In this document: positions 1 to 8,410 of the stretch, piece by piece
How positions within the stretch are numbered: the stretch's first letter is position 1
How the letters are laid out: each line of letters starts with the position of its first letter
DNA from: JAXGPF01 sp964650945
GTDB lineage: Bacteria; Verrucomicrobiota; Kiritimatiellia; JAAZAB01
Reading direction: 5' to 3'
NCBI GenBank assembly: GCA_964650945.1
Contig: CAZYXU010000017.1
Location: forward strand, 1-42,197
DNA: 42,197 nt
Translations under genes and position numbers: made by a program
The notes under the pieces: model-generated
What the model was told of the DNA's origin: nothing
Databases searched by the model: none
The model's input: only the letters and a program-made list of their open reading frames with translations

Positions 1-505
1 CCTGCGCCAGGGCCGCTTCGGCGCTTTCGTGCGCCGCCACCGCCGCGTCGCGCGCTTGTTCCGTCGTGACTTCCTGTGCAAAGAGCGCCTCGAGCCGGCG
101 CCGCTCGCGTTCCTTATCGTTCAACGCGGCCTCGGCCTGGCGGACTTGGGCATCGGCAAGCGCCAGTTGCGCTTCCAGGTCGCGGTGTTCGATTTCGGCA
201 ATCACCTCGCCCCGCCGCACGGCCACCCCTTCGGTCACCTCCATGCCGTTGGTCAGCGCCAGCTTGTCCAGGCGGCCGGACAACTTGGCGGAGACCTGCA
301 CGGAAAGCGGCGATTCCAGTTCGCCGGTGAACTGCAGCCGTTCGGCAATTTCACCGGGTCGCACCACAGCCGTGCGCACGGCTACGGGCAGCATTTTTTT
401 TCCGCCGCCGGCCGCCCCCGGCTCCCTGGCGGACGGCGAGCATCCCGCCAGCCAGAGGACGGCCGGCAGGGCCGCGGCAAGGTAACACAGCGCGCTCTTA
501 TGCAT
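1..505 (-). CDS. RND efflux periplasmic adaptor (membrane fusion) lipoprotein, N-terminal part
   Basis: This is the first ~168 residues of an AcrA/MdtA/HlyD-type membrane fusion protein, which links an inner-membrane pump to a TolC-like outer-membrane channel; the rest lies beyond the left edge. Read on the minus strand from ATG at 505, it opens with a signal peptide ending in a lipobox (LWLAGC, Cys 22), so it is probably a lipoprotein. A biotinyl-lipoyl-like strand set follows (SAKLSGRLDKL, GVAVRRGEVIAEI), then the start of an alpha-helical hairpin rich in Glu, Ala and Gln. The ATG at 505 has GAGGG about 6 nt upstream; an in-frame ATG at 517 has none. It starts 35 bp after the TolC-like gene and must be in the same operon. 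The transported substrate cannot be told; the inner-membrane pump gene should lie just outside the window. Confidence 0.85.
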   Translation of the reverse strand, partial: MHKSALCYLAAALPAVLWLAGCSPSAREPGAAGGGKKMLPVAVRTAVVRPGEIAERLQFTGELESPLSVQVSAKLSGRLDKLALTNGMEVTEGVAVRRGEVIAEIEHRDLEAQLALADAQVRQAEAALNDKERERRRLEALFAQEVTTEQARDAAVAAHESAEAALAQ

Positions 506-540
506 GATTTCCCTCATGAAGTTTTCCGAATCAAACTGAT

Positions 541-2016
541 TCAAGGCTGCCCCTGCAATAACACGGCCGCATCCGGCAGGCGCCCGTCCGAAATCAAGCC
601 CATGGCCTGCTGCAGGGCCACGCGGGTGACCGCATGATCAAACAGCGACCGGTAATAATTCGCCGAAGCGGTGGTCAGCGCCTGCCGGGCGTCCATTACC
701 TCTACGGGCGTGTTTTGCCCTTCCTTCATGCCCGTTTCCACCAGGCGCACGGCCTCCTTCGCCGTTTCCAGGTTGCGGCTCTGGGAATTGGCGAATTCTT
801 CGGCCGTCTTCAGCGACAGCACTAACTGCCGGATTTCGCTGATGACCTGCTCCTCGGCGTCGCGCAGCGCGATTTCATACTGGCGCAGGCGGGCGCGTTC
901 CTGGATCAGTTCCCCCGCCCGGTCCATCCCGTCGAAAACCGACAGGCGCAATTCCAGGCCGGCCTGCCATTCGTCGCCCCACTCGTCGCGGCTTGAATCG
1001 TGCGGATCGGGATTTGCCCATTCCTGCGAAAGATACCCGGACAATTCGGGAAAATACCGGCTGCGGATCGCGGCCACATTCTCGCGCTGCAATTGCACGG
1101 CATATTCCGCCGCCGCCAGGTCGGCGCGCCGTTCCAACGCCGACCGCAGCGCCGCATCGAAAGTGATTTCCTCCGGCACCAGCGGAATCGAATCCACCAG
1201 GCGCACCTCGCTCCCCGGCGAGGCGCCGATCAGTCGGAACAGCGCCGTGAAGGCGACATCCTTGTTATTGCGCGCCTGCAGCACCTGGGCCCGGAAATTC
1301 GACACTTCCACTTCCGCCCGCAGTTCATCGTAATTCGAGGCCATGCCCTGCCGCCGCCGCGCCCGGGTATCGGCCAACTGGCGCTCGGCCGTTTCCAGCG
1401 CCGAGATGTTAACGTCCAGCAGGTGATCCGAAAGCACGGCATGGTAGTATGCCGCCACCACTTTGTAGCGGACATCTTCCTCGGCCTGGCGGATGCCTTC
1501 CTCCGCGCGCATCCGGTAAAGGCGGGAACTCCGCATGGCCGGTCCGATCTTGCCGTTCAACAGCGGCTGGCTCAGTTTCAAACCGGCCCGGTACTGATCC
1601 TGGAAACGCGTCGTCGTGTATGCGCCGTCGCGGAGCGCGCCCATTTCCTCATCGCGGCGCAGGTAGCTGCCAGTCAAGGCCAGTTCGGGGAGCACTTCGG
1701 CATAGGATTGCCGGATGCGCCCGCGGGCGATCTCCCGCTCCTGGCGTTCGCGCTGCAGCGGAAGATTCCGCGCCAGGGCCTTGGCGATCGCCTCCCCCAG
1801 CCGCAGATCGCCCTCCAGGTACTCCGATTCTTCCGTCGCCGTCCTGGCGGAAAGCTCCTGCAGGCGCGCGGCGGAACGCTGTGCGCGCAACTCCCGCATA
1901 TCCTGCGTGTCCGGCACCTTCACGCAGCCGGACGCCAGCGCCAGGGCCAGCGCCGCCGCCCAGCCGCGCCAACCGCAGCCCGTCCGCCCGGCAAAGCGTT
2001 CAACGCCGGCAGTCAT
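541..2016 (-). CDS. TolC/OprM-family outer membrane efflux lipoprotein
   Basis: 491 residues. An outer-membrane channel of the OEP family that would form the exit duct of the efflux system whose adaptor follows. The signal peptide ends in a lipobox (LALASGC, Cys about 31). After it come two copies of the alternating coiled-coil/beta-barrel OEP unit, with typical segments such as GEAIAKALARNLPLQ, AEVLPELALTGSY and a second-half NLETAKEAVRLVETG. The open frame extends much further upstream, but ATG 2016 is chosen because AAAGGAGG sits 6 nt before it and its ATGA overlaps the stop of the TetR gene. Length and architecture are normal for OprM-type proteins. Expression is presumably under the TetR protein encoded immediately upstream. 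The substrate is unknown. Confidence 0.9.
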   Translation of the reverse strand: MTAGVERFAGRTGCGWRGWAAALALALASGCVKVPDTQDMRELRAQRSAARLQELSARTATEESEYLEGDLRLGEAIAKALARNLPLQRERQEREIARGRIRQSYAEVLPELALTGSYLRRDEEMGALRDGAYTTTRFQDQYRAGLKLSQPLLNGKIGPAMRSSRLYRMRAEEGIRQAEEDVRYKVVAAYYHAVLSDHLLDVNISALETAERQLADTRARRRQGMASNYDELRAEVEVSNFRAQVLQARNNKDVAFTALFRLIGASPGSEVRLVDSIPLVPEEITFDAALRSALERRADLAAAEYAVQLQRENVAAIRSRYFPELSGYLSQEWANPDPHDSSRDEWGDEWQAGLELRLSVFDGMDRAGELIQERARLRQYEIALRDAEEQVISEIRQLVLSLKTAEEFANSQSRNLETAKEAVRLVETGMKEGQNTPVEVMDARQALTTASANYYRSLFDHAVTRVALQQAMGLISDGRLPDAAVLLQGQP

Positions 2017-2705
2017 CGCCTTCCTCCTTTGACCGCCGGGGCGCGCGCGCCGCGCCGGGGATCCTCCCGCACCGCGCGAACGCCTGCCAGGCTGAACCGG
2101 ACGATATGCTCCGCCAGGGCATCGGGCCCCGGCGCCAACGGCGGCGGCCGGCGGCGGCGGCCGTCCCGCGGCATGTTCCGCAAACGGCGCTCGTGCGCCA
2201 TCACCGCGTGGCATTGCGCATGCACGCTCATCGCGCACAGCCGCACCGCTTCCGGCGCCGCGTCCGGCCCCAGTAAAGCGCGGATGATATGCTCCAGCAT
2301 CTCGCGCAAAGGTTTGATGGAATGATGCATCACTTCCGCGCAGAGTCCGGAGGGATGCAACATCTCGCGGTCGGCAATTTTCATGTCCAGGGAGCGGGCA
2401 TCCATAAAGCGGCGCACCAGCGCCAGGACATGGCCCCGCAAACGTTCGGCGGGGGGGGCATCGTGCGGCACGCCGCCATCCGGGGGATAGGTCTTGACGC
2501 TCTGGGCAATGGCATGCCGCCAGGCGGCGACATAGAGCTGTTTCTTGCCGCCGAAGTGGTAGTTCACCGCCGCGACATTGGCCTTGGCCGCGCGGCAAAT
2601 CTCGGCCGTCCGGGTATCGTGATACCCCTGTTCGGCAAAAAGCCGGCAGGCGGACTCCAGCAGCCGGTTCCGGGTTTCCAATCCATCGGCTCGATTCCCA
2701 GACAT
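2013..2705 (-). CDS. TetR-family regulator, CerR-like C-terminal domain
   Basis: 230 residues. The N-terminal helix-turn-helix (about residues 10-58; ESACRLFAEQGYHDTRTAEI, then AKANVAAVNYHFGGKKQLY) is typical TetR. The C-terminal half, with MHHSIKPLREMLEHII and a conserved AMSVHAQCHAVMAH stretch, resembles the CerR C-terminal domain found in regulators of RND pumps. ATG 2705 has GGAGGG 6 nt upstream; a longer reading from TTG 2747 has no ribosome site. The stop overlaps the ATG of the TolC-like gene by 4 bp, so regulator, channel and adaptor are one transcript. Autorepression of the efflux operon is the expected mode (family knowledge; the ligand is not known). The end of the protein is unusually Arg/Pro-rich. 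Confidence 0.9.
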   Translation of the reverse strand: MSGNRADGLETRNRLLESACRLFAEQGYHDTRTAEICRAAKANVAAVNYHFGGKKQLYVAAWRHAIAQSVKTYPPDGGVPHDAPPAERLRGHVLALVRRFMDARSLDMKIADREMLHPSGLCAEVMHHSIKPLREMLEHIIRALLGPDAAPEAVRLCAMSVHAQCHAVMAHERRLRNMPRDGRRRRPPPLAPGPDALAEHIVRFSLAGVRAVREDPRRGARAPAVKGGRR

Positions 2706-2752
2706 GCGTTGCCCTCCGCGCGTTTGCGGCAGAATGTTTCTTTTCAATCGCT

Positions 2753-2781
2753 AATTTAAAATAACGGTTTGAACTAGTCAA
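2753..2781 (-). promoter_or_regulatory. Putative sigma70-type promoter of the tetR-tolC-adaptor operon
   Basis: On the minus strand TTGACT (2776-2781) and TAAATT (2753-2758) are separated by exactly 17 bp, about 50 bp before the chosen TetR start. An imperfect inverted pair (TTCAA and TTGAA half-sites) flanks the -10 and could be the repressor site. The methyltransferase gene starts divergently from the same gap. Confidence 0.5.
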
Positions 2782-2842
2782 TAAAAATATTTCGGGCAAA
2801 ATTATTGTGAGCAAGATTCTGCTTGTGACCGGCAAGGGCAAG

Positions 2843-3904
2843 ATGATATGTTTTTTCTTTATGAAAACCTATGGCCCAAACCTGGATTTCATCGTTATCG
2901 GTGAAAACATTCACTGCAGCCGGGCGATCAAAACCGCCAGCCGGCGGCTCAGCCAGGCGACTGGCGGCGGCTGGCGCCTGGAATACGCCGATGCCGCCGG
3001 CGCCCGCCACCTGCCCGTCCCGGCGGAAATCGTGTCCGGCGCCGACTGGGCAGCCGGACGCCTGCGGCATTGCGCGGCGGCCGTCTGGCAGGGATTATTC
3101 GGCCAGCCGGACGATCAAGCCCTGGCGCTGGATTACATCCAGGAACTGGCGCGGCGCCAGGCGGCCGCCGGCGCGGCATACCTGGACCTCAACGTGGATG
3201 AATTCAACCCGGACATTGAAATCCGCTGCCGGGCCATGCGCTGGCTCGCGGCAACCGTCCAGACGGCCGCGGATTTGCCGCTGAGCATTGACTCATCCCA
3301 TCCCGACGTCCTGGAAGCCGGCCTGCAGGTTTGCGCTGCGCGACAACCGCCCCTGTTGAATTCCGTGTCGCTGGAACGCCTCGCGGCCGTGCCCCTGGCC
3401 GCCAAATATCGCGCCCGGGTGGTGGCCTCCGCGGCCGGCGCCGGCGGCATCCCTGCCACGCCAGCGGAACGGGCCGCCAACCTGGAAAAGCTTACGGCAC
3501 ATTTGATGGCGGCCGGGATTGCCATGGAAAACATTTTCATGGACCCGCTGGTGTTGCCGGTATCCACCGACGGCGCCAATCCCGGGGTCACCCTCGACAC
3601 CATCCGCGCCTTGCGCGGCAAATTCGGCGCGCCCGTGCATATCACCGGCGGATTCAGCAACGTGTCGTTCGGCATGCCGGGACGCCGCCTGATCAATCTG
3701 GTGTTCACACACATGGCGCTGGCCGCCGGCGCCGACAGCGGGATTGTCGATCCCTTGCAGATTAATTCCGCCGCCCTGGCCGGGCTCAATCCCGGCGATG
3801 CCGGCTATATCCTGGCCCATAATCTGCTGACCGGCGCCGACGATTTCGGCGCGGATTTCATCGCCGCTTACCGGGCAGGTCAACTTAACGCGGGCGGGAG
3901 GTAA
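2843..3904 (+). CDS. Pterin-binding methyltransferase (methyl-THF:corrinoid methyltransferase-like)
   Basis: 353 residues from ATG 2843 (AAGGG 4-6 nt upstream; a GTG at 2807 is in frame but has no ribosome site). The protein has the dihydropteroate-synthase-like TIM barrel of AcsE/MtgA-type methyltransferases, which move a methyl group between methyl-THF and a corrinoid protein. Strand motifs seen are IVIGENI (17-23), AYLDLNVDE (112-120) and LSIDSS (147-152), then later MDPLVLPV and HITGGFSNVSFGMP. Compared with ~260-residue AcsE there is an insertion of about 60 residues between the first and second motif, containing several Trp. Formate-THF ligase begins on the base after the stop, so the two are translationally coupled. 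No corrinoid protein gene is in the window. Dihydropteroate synthase itself is less likely given the neighbour and the GGFSN motif. Confidence 0.8.
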   Translation: MICFFFMKTYGPNLDFIVIGENIHCSRAIKTASRRLSQATGGGWRLEYADAAGARHLPVPAEIVSGADWAAGRLRHCAAAVWQGLFGQPDDQALALDYIQELARRQAAAGAAYLDLNVDEFNPDIEIRCRAMRWLAATVQTAADLPLSIDSSHPDVLEAGLQVCAARQPPLLNSVSLERLAAVPLAAKYRARVVASAAGAGGIPATPAERAANLEKLTAHLMAAGIAMENIFMDPLVLPVSTDGANPGVTLDTIRALRGKFGAPVHITGGFSNVSFGMPGRRLINLVFTHMALAAGADSGIVDPLQINSAALAGLNPGDAGYILAHNLLTGADDFGADFIAAYRAGQLNAGGR

Positions 3905-5674
3905 ATGCACATGCCGCACGACAACGACAAACTCTCCGACTGGCAGTTGGCCGCCGCGGCCGAAACCCGGATGCGGACCCCGGCGCAACTGGCGGCCGCC
4001 GCCGGCATCCGGGAAGCGGAATTGATTCCCATGGGCCGGGGCGTCGCCAAGGTGGACGCCGCGGCGCTCATGCGGCGCCTGGCCGACGCCCCGCGCGGCA
4101 AATTGATTGACGTGACCGCCATCACCCCCACCCCGCTGGGCGAGGGCAAGACCACTGCCGCCATCGGTCTGATTGAAGGGCTGGCGCACATCGGCAAGCG
4201 CGCCGGCGGCGCAATCCGCCAGCCCAGCGGCGGCCCGACCTGGAACATCAAGGGCTCGGCCGCCGGCGGCGGACGCGCGCAATGCATCCCGCTCACCCCG
4301 TTTTCCATCCGCCTGACCGGCGACATTGACGCCGTCACCAACGCCCACAACCTGGCGATGGTGGCGCTCACCGCGCGCATGCAGCACGAGCGCAATTACG
4401 ACGATGCGCGGCTGGCCAAGCTCTGCCTGCGGCGCCTGGATATCGACCCCAAACGCGTCAGCCTGCGCTGGGCTATGGATTTCTGCGCCCAGTCCTTGCG
4501 CGACATTGTCATCGGCCGCGGCGGCCACCTGGACGGCGTGGAAATGCCGTCCGGCTTTCAGATTTCCGTCTCCAGCGAAGTCATGGCCATCCTGGCGGTG
4601 GCCCGCGACCTGGCCGACCTGCGCGCCCGCATGGCCCGCATTGTCGTGGCGCACAGCCATGCCGGCGCGCCCATCACCACCGCCGACCTGGAAGTGGATG
4701 GCGCCATGACGGCCTGGCTGACCGAAGCGATCAATCCCAACCTGCTGCAGACCATGGAAGGCCAGCCGGTGCTGGTGCATGCCGGGCCATTTGCCAACAT
4801 CGCCATCGGCCAGAGTTCCATCATTGCCGACCGGGTTGGCTTGCGCTTGTGGGATTACCATGTCACGGAAAGCGGCTTCGGCGCGGACATCGGCTACGAA
4901 AAATTCTGGAATCTGAAATGCCGGATGAGCGGACTGCGTCCGGACGCGGTGGTGATTGTCGCCACCATCCGGGCCTTGAAAATGCATGGCGGCGGGCCGG
5001 CAGTCAAGCCGGGCGCCCCCTTGCCGGCCGCCTATACCCAGCCCAATCCGGCGCTGGTGGAAACCGGCTGCGCCAACCTGCTGGCGCATATTGCGATTGT
5101 GCGGCAGAGCGGTATCGTGCCCGTGGTCTGCCTCAACCCGTTTCCGACCGACAGCGCCGATGAAACCCGCGTGGTGCAAGCGGCCGCCGCACAGGCCGGC
5201 GCCCAAGCGGTGGTATCGCGCCACTGGCAGGAAGGCGGCGCGGGCGCGGCGGAACTGGCGGAAGCCGTGGCTGCCGCCGCCGCGCGCCCGGGAGCATTCC
5301 GTTTCCTCTATGCGCCCGAACAGCCCTTGACGGACAAGATCGAAACCATCGCCCGCGAGATTTACGGCGCCGATGGCGTGGACTTCGCGCCCGCCGCCGC
5401 CGCCAGGCTGGCGGCGCTGCAAACCGACCCGGTGGCCAGCCGGCTGGGCATCTGCATGGCCAAGACGCACTTGAGCCTGTCGCACGATCCGCAGCTCAAA
5501 GGCCGGCCGCGCGGGTGGCGCCTGCCGGTGCGGGATGTGCTGACCTACCATGGCGCGGGGCTGATCGTGCCCGTGGCCGGGGAAATCAAGCTGATGCCCG
5601 GCACCGCCTCGCGCCCGGCCTTCATGCAAGTGGACGTGGACACCGCCACCGGTCAGGTACGCGGATTGTTTTAG
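3905..5674 (+). CDS. fhs: Formate--tetrahydrofolate ligase
   Basis: 589 residues. It makes 10-formyl-THF from formate, THF and ATP, the entry step of the methyl branch of one-carbon metabolism. The P-loop PTPLGEGKTT is at residues 75-84, followed by RQPSGGPTWNIKGSAAGGG, TGDIDAVTNAHNL and, later, ADLEVDGAMTAWL and FGADIGYEKFWNLKCR. It belongs to the FTHFS subfamily with RQPSGGP rather than the commoner REPSLGP, and is slightly longer than the ~555-residue type. The start is either ATG 3905 or ATG 3911; a GGGAGG at the end of the upstream gene favours 3911 by spacing. It is coupled to the pterin methyltransferase, suggesting formate and methyl-THF interconversion. Its stop lies 5 bp from the stop of the convergent UroD-like fusion. 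Confidence 0.96.
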   Translation: MHMPHDNDKLSDWQLAAAAETRMRTPAQLAAAAGIREAELIPMGRGVAKVDAAALMRRLADAPRGKLIDVTAITPTPLGEGKTTAAIGLIEGLAHIGKRAGGAIRQPSGGPTWNIKGSAAGGGRAQCIPLTPFSIRLTGDIDAVTNAHNLAMVALTARMQHERNYDDARLAKLCLRRLDIDPKRVSLRWAMDFCAQSLRDIVIGRGGHLDGVEMPSGFQISVSSEVMAILAVARDLADLRARMARIVVAHSHAGAPITTADLEVDGAMTAWLTEAINPNLLQTMEGQPVLVHAGPFANIAIGQSSIIADRVGLRLWDYHVTESGFGADIGYEKFWNLKCRMSGLRPDAVVIVATIRALKMHGGGPAVKPGAPLPAAYTQPNPALVETGCANLLAHIAIVRQSGIVPVVCLNPFPTDSADETRVVQAAAAQAGAQAVVSRHWQEGGAGAAELAEAVAAAAARPGAFRFLYAPEQPLTDKIETIAREIYGADGVDFAPAAAARLAALQTDPVASRLGICMAKTHLSLSHDPQLKGRPRGWRLPVRDVLTYHGAGLIVPVAGEIKLMPGTASRPAFMQVDVDTATGQVRGLF

Positions 5675-5679
5675 CCGCC

Positions 5680-7305
5680 CTAAACATCCTTGATCCATTC
5701 CTTGACGGCCAGGACTTCCGGCGGCGCGCCGGCGGACTTGAGTTGATAGCGCACCAGCACCACCGCCGGTGTATGCGTCACGCCGTAGGTCAGCATCTGG
5801 CGCTCGTCATTGACAAACTCCACGTGGATTTCCGATTCCGCGCCCAATTCGCGCACCGCGCGGTTGACGTTATCCAGCGCCGGGGCGGCCTCCTCCGCGG
5901 TTTTGGCCATCACCAGCAGCGAGGCGCGGCGGCGCTGGATGCGTCCGCGCAATTTCTCGTTGATGCGGGCCTGGATCGCCGCCACTAACTCCTCGCGGCG
6001 CGGGATGCGCGAAACGAAAGTGATGTGTCCGTCAATACAGATGGTGGGGATGTTCTTCACCATCAGCGAAGTCATGAACACCAGCGATTCCTTGTACTTG
6101 ATCTTGTGTTCGCGCCATTCCACAATGCCCTCGAAATGCGGGGCCACGCTGCGCACCGCTTCCACCATGTACTGGCAGGGGGCGCAGGCCTCGGAATCGA
6201 GCGTGATGATGTCCACGATTACCTTGTCGGTCTGCCCGTATTCGTGCATGTTGAGCGTCTGCCGGGCCTTTTCGGTGTGCGCCATTGTGCGCAATACCTC
6301 GCGCCGGTAGGCGTCATGCACTATCTCCGCCACCGCCTCCAGGTTGGCCGGCGGCGTGGCGTAGGGCAAATCGCAGCCGGGCGCCAGCACGAACCCCTGG
6401 TTGCCGCCGATTTCCAGGCAGGCCAGGGCATTGCGCTGGGACTCCTCCGGAGTTCCCAGCAAAAGCACCACCGTCAACTGCAGGTTGCCGCCAAAACTCA
6501 CCTGGCGCGCGCGGCAAACATCGCGCACGAAATCCAGGGGGATGTTTTCATCCACGGAAACGTTGTCGGGGCGGCAGGCGCACATGGCCTCGACGTTTTG
6601 CTGGGCCTGGCCGCAGACGAAAAACGACCCCAGGCAGTTGTTTGCCCGGATGGCGTCAAACACCGGGGCGACAAAGGGCGTGACAAACTCGTTGAATTGT
6701 TCCGGGCCGATCTGGCTGGTCATCGGGTCCACCACGGCAATCACATCGCAGCCGGCATCCATATAATACCCGGCCATGGCCTGGCAGGTCTGACGGCAGA
6801 ACTCCATCAGCCGCTTGACCTCATCCGGAGCGTCAAACATCTTCATAAAGATATCCGTTCCCAGCAGATGCATGGCCAGGGTGAACGGGCCAGTGATCAG
6901 GCCATACAGCGCCAATTCCGGGTGCGCGGCGCGCAGGCGGCGGCAAGCCTCCAACGCCACGGGGATCCGGCCTTCCGCGGCCCGCGGGACCCGCAAATCC
7001 GCCAGGCGGACCCCTTCCGCCAGCGGGTGGCTGGCGACGGCCGGCGGATTTTCATCCGCCCAAACCAAACGGCAGCCCAGGATTTCCGCTTCGATTTGCA
7101 GGTCGAACATCACCGGCAGGCCGTCCGGCCGGTAGCGTTGGATGGCGGCCTCCAACCCCTGCACGACCAGGTCGGGGGAGCGCAGAAATTCGCCGGCCTT
7201 GACGCCGATCAAGGCGCCGGCGTGGCAGCCGGTAAACGGCACCCAGGGAGTGCGTTCCACTTTTTCGCCGCGGATGGCGGCCTTGACCAATTCTCTTCCA
7301 TGCAT
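5680..7305 (-). CDS. UroD/MtaA-like methyltransferase fused to two thioredoxin-fold domains
   Basis: 541 residues from ATG 7305 (a GTG at 7344 is in frame and would overlap the kinase gene; AAGGGG lies 11 nt before 7305). Residues 1-340 are a uroporphyrinogen-decarboxylase-fold domain of the MtaA/CmuA type, which in known members transfers methyl groups from corrinoid proteins to thiols. The two zinc cysteines are present as C231 (VCGQ) and C311 (APGCDLP), but the His of the usual HxCG motif is Phe 229. Residues ~360-452 form a thioredoxin/glutaredoxin-like domain with C374-A-P-C377 and a likely cis-Pro (NIPTICI). Residues ~460-541 form a second such fold with HTPAVV but no cysteines. Typical MtaA stops near residue 340. 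It lies 25 bp after the kinase and converges on fhs. The substrate is unknown. Confidence 0.8.
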   Translation of the reverse strand: MHGRELVKAAIRGEKVERTPWVPFTGCHAGALIGVKAGEFLRSPDLVVQGLEAAIQRYRPDGLPVMFDLQIEAEILGCRLVWADENPPAVASHPLAEGVRLADLRVPRAAEGRIPVALEACRRLRAAHPELALYGLITGPFTLAMHLLGTDIFMKMFDAPDEVKRLMEFCRQTCQAMAGYYMDAGCDVIAVVDPMTSQIGPEQFNEFVTPFVAPVFDAIRANNCLGSFFVCGQAQQNVEAMCACRPDNVSVDENIPLDFVRDVCRARQVSFGGNLQLTVVLLLGTPEESQRNALACLEIGGNQGFVLAPGCDLPYATPPANLEAVAEIVHDAYRREVLRTMAHTEKARQTLNMHEYGQTDKVIVDIITLDSEACAPCQYMVEAVRSVAPHFEGIVEWREHKIKYKESLVFMTSLMVKNIPTICIDGHITFVSRIPRREELVAAIQARINEKLRGRIQRRRASLLVMAKTAEEAAPALDNVNRAVRELGAESEIHVEFVNDERQMLTYGVTHTPAVVLVRYQLKSAGAPPEVLAVKEWIKDV

Positions 7306-7330
7306 GATGTCTTCATCCCCTTTTGGGTTT

Positions 7331-8401
7331 TTAACGCCGGACACTGTCCGCCGGCGACGCCGGCGGACATTTATCCTGATCCACTTTTAATTTCAACCAG
7401 ATTCCGCCCAAGACTGCCAGGCAAATCGCCGCCGCCGCCAGAAATATCCGAAACGCGCGCGCGGATACCGGCGTGCGCGCCAGGGGCGGCACAGCGTGCG
7501 GACGCGCCGGCAATTTACGCCCGCCGCGTAAAATGGTGCTGCCGCCGGCCCGCGGCGGCCGGGTCAACGGCATGCCGCCATGCAGCACCCGGTCAATATC
7601 CGCCAGCACCTCCGTCCAGCCCGCCGGCCGGGCGCAGGCATGTTTGGCCATCATAGTTTCCAGAAGCCAGGCGAAATTTTCCGAGAGGCCGGCATTGCGT
7701 TCCCGCGGGTCGGGAACAAAATCGGTGACATTGCGGATCATGGCCGAGACGCCCGAAGTGTCGGCAAACGGCGCATAACCGGTGGCCAGGTGATACATCG
7801 TGGCGCCCAGGGCGTAAATGTCGGCGCGGCAGTCAATCTGCATCTCGCCCTGCGCCTGCTCCGGAGCGCAGTAATACGGGGTCCCGATCATCATCTTCGT
7901 CATGGTAATGCCGCCCGTGCCGGCCCCGATGATCTTGGCCAGGCCCAGGTCGGCCACCTTGACCGTGCCGTCGCCGTCAATCAGGATGTTATCCGGCTTG
8001 ACGTCGCGGTGAACCAATTTCGCGGTCGCCCATGCATATTCCAGCGCCACAGCCACCGATTCGGCGATCAACAAGGTGGTCTCCTCTTCCAAACGCCCCT
8101 TGCGCTGCGCGCGATGGCCGGCGGTTTCGCCGTCAATGTACTCCATCACGAAATAGAAAACGCCGTTATCCACGCCGGCGTCATAAATCTGCACGAGGTT
8201 GTTATGCTTGAGCTTCGCGGCCGCCTTGGCTTCTTGCCGGAAACGCATGATATATGACGGATTATCCGCCAGGCAATCCGGCAGGACTTTCACCGCCACC
8301 ATGCGGTTCAGTGAAAGCTGGCGCGCCAGGTAAACCGCCCCCATGCCGCCTTCACCCAGGCGCCAGAGCATTTCATAACCTTTGATCTGCGGTGTGGCCA
8401 C
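7331..8401 (-). CDS. Membrane-anchored Hanks-type Ser/Thr protein kinase
   Basis: 356 residues. The kinase domain occupies residues ~8-270: glycine loop GEGGMG (16-21), ATP lysine K38 (VAVKVLP), catalytic loop HRDVKPDN (131-138), DLG in place of DFG (151-153) and APE (179-181). All catalytic residues are present, so it should be active. A Pro/Arg-rich linker leads to one C-terminal membrane helix (about 318-336, FLAAAAICLAVLGGIWL) and a short tail of ~20 residues, so the kinase domain is cytoplasmic and no extracellular sensor is attached. It follows glmS by 9 bp and precedes the UroD-like fusion by 25 bp, so the three are probably co-transcribed. The substrates are unknown; being downstream of glmS suggests, but does not show, a link to cell-wall precursor supply. 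Confidence 0.92.
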   Translation of the reverse strand: MATPQIKGYEMLWRLGEGGMGAVYLARQLSLNRMVAVKVLPDCLADNPSYIMRFRQEAKAAAKLKHNNLVQIYDAGVDNGVFYFVMEYIDGETAGHRAQRKGRLEEETTLLIAESVAVALEYAWATAKLVHRDVKPDNILIDGDGTVKVADLGLAKIIGAGTGGITMTKMMIGTPYYCAPEQAQGEMQIDCRADIYALGATMYHLATGYAPFADTSGVSAMIRNVTDFVPDPRERNAGLSENFAWLLETMMAKHACARPAGWTEVLADIDRVLHGGMPLTRPPRAGGSTILRGGRKLPARPHAVPPLARTPVSARAFRIFLAAAAICLAVLGGIWLKLKVDQDKCPPASPADSVRR

Positions 8402-8410
8402 GATAAAAAA

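Noticed and set aside
1000..2325. Long plus-strand frame opposite the efflux genes.
   Set aside because: Composition is that of an antisense shadow (Arg/Gln/Pro/His-rich, no motifs); the minus-strand proteins are clear.
541..2841. A single 766-codon minus-strand frame covering the TolC-like gene and a further 275 codons upstream.
   Set aside because: The upstream part overlaps the convincing TetR gene in another frame; ATG 2016 has a perfect ribosome site and lipobox signal peptide.
3293..5698. 801-codon minus-strand frame opposite the methyltransferase and fhs.
   Set aside because: Gly/His/Gln-rich shadow; fhs is unmistakable on the other strand.
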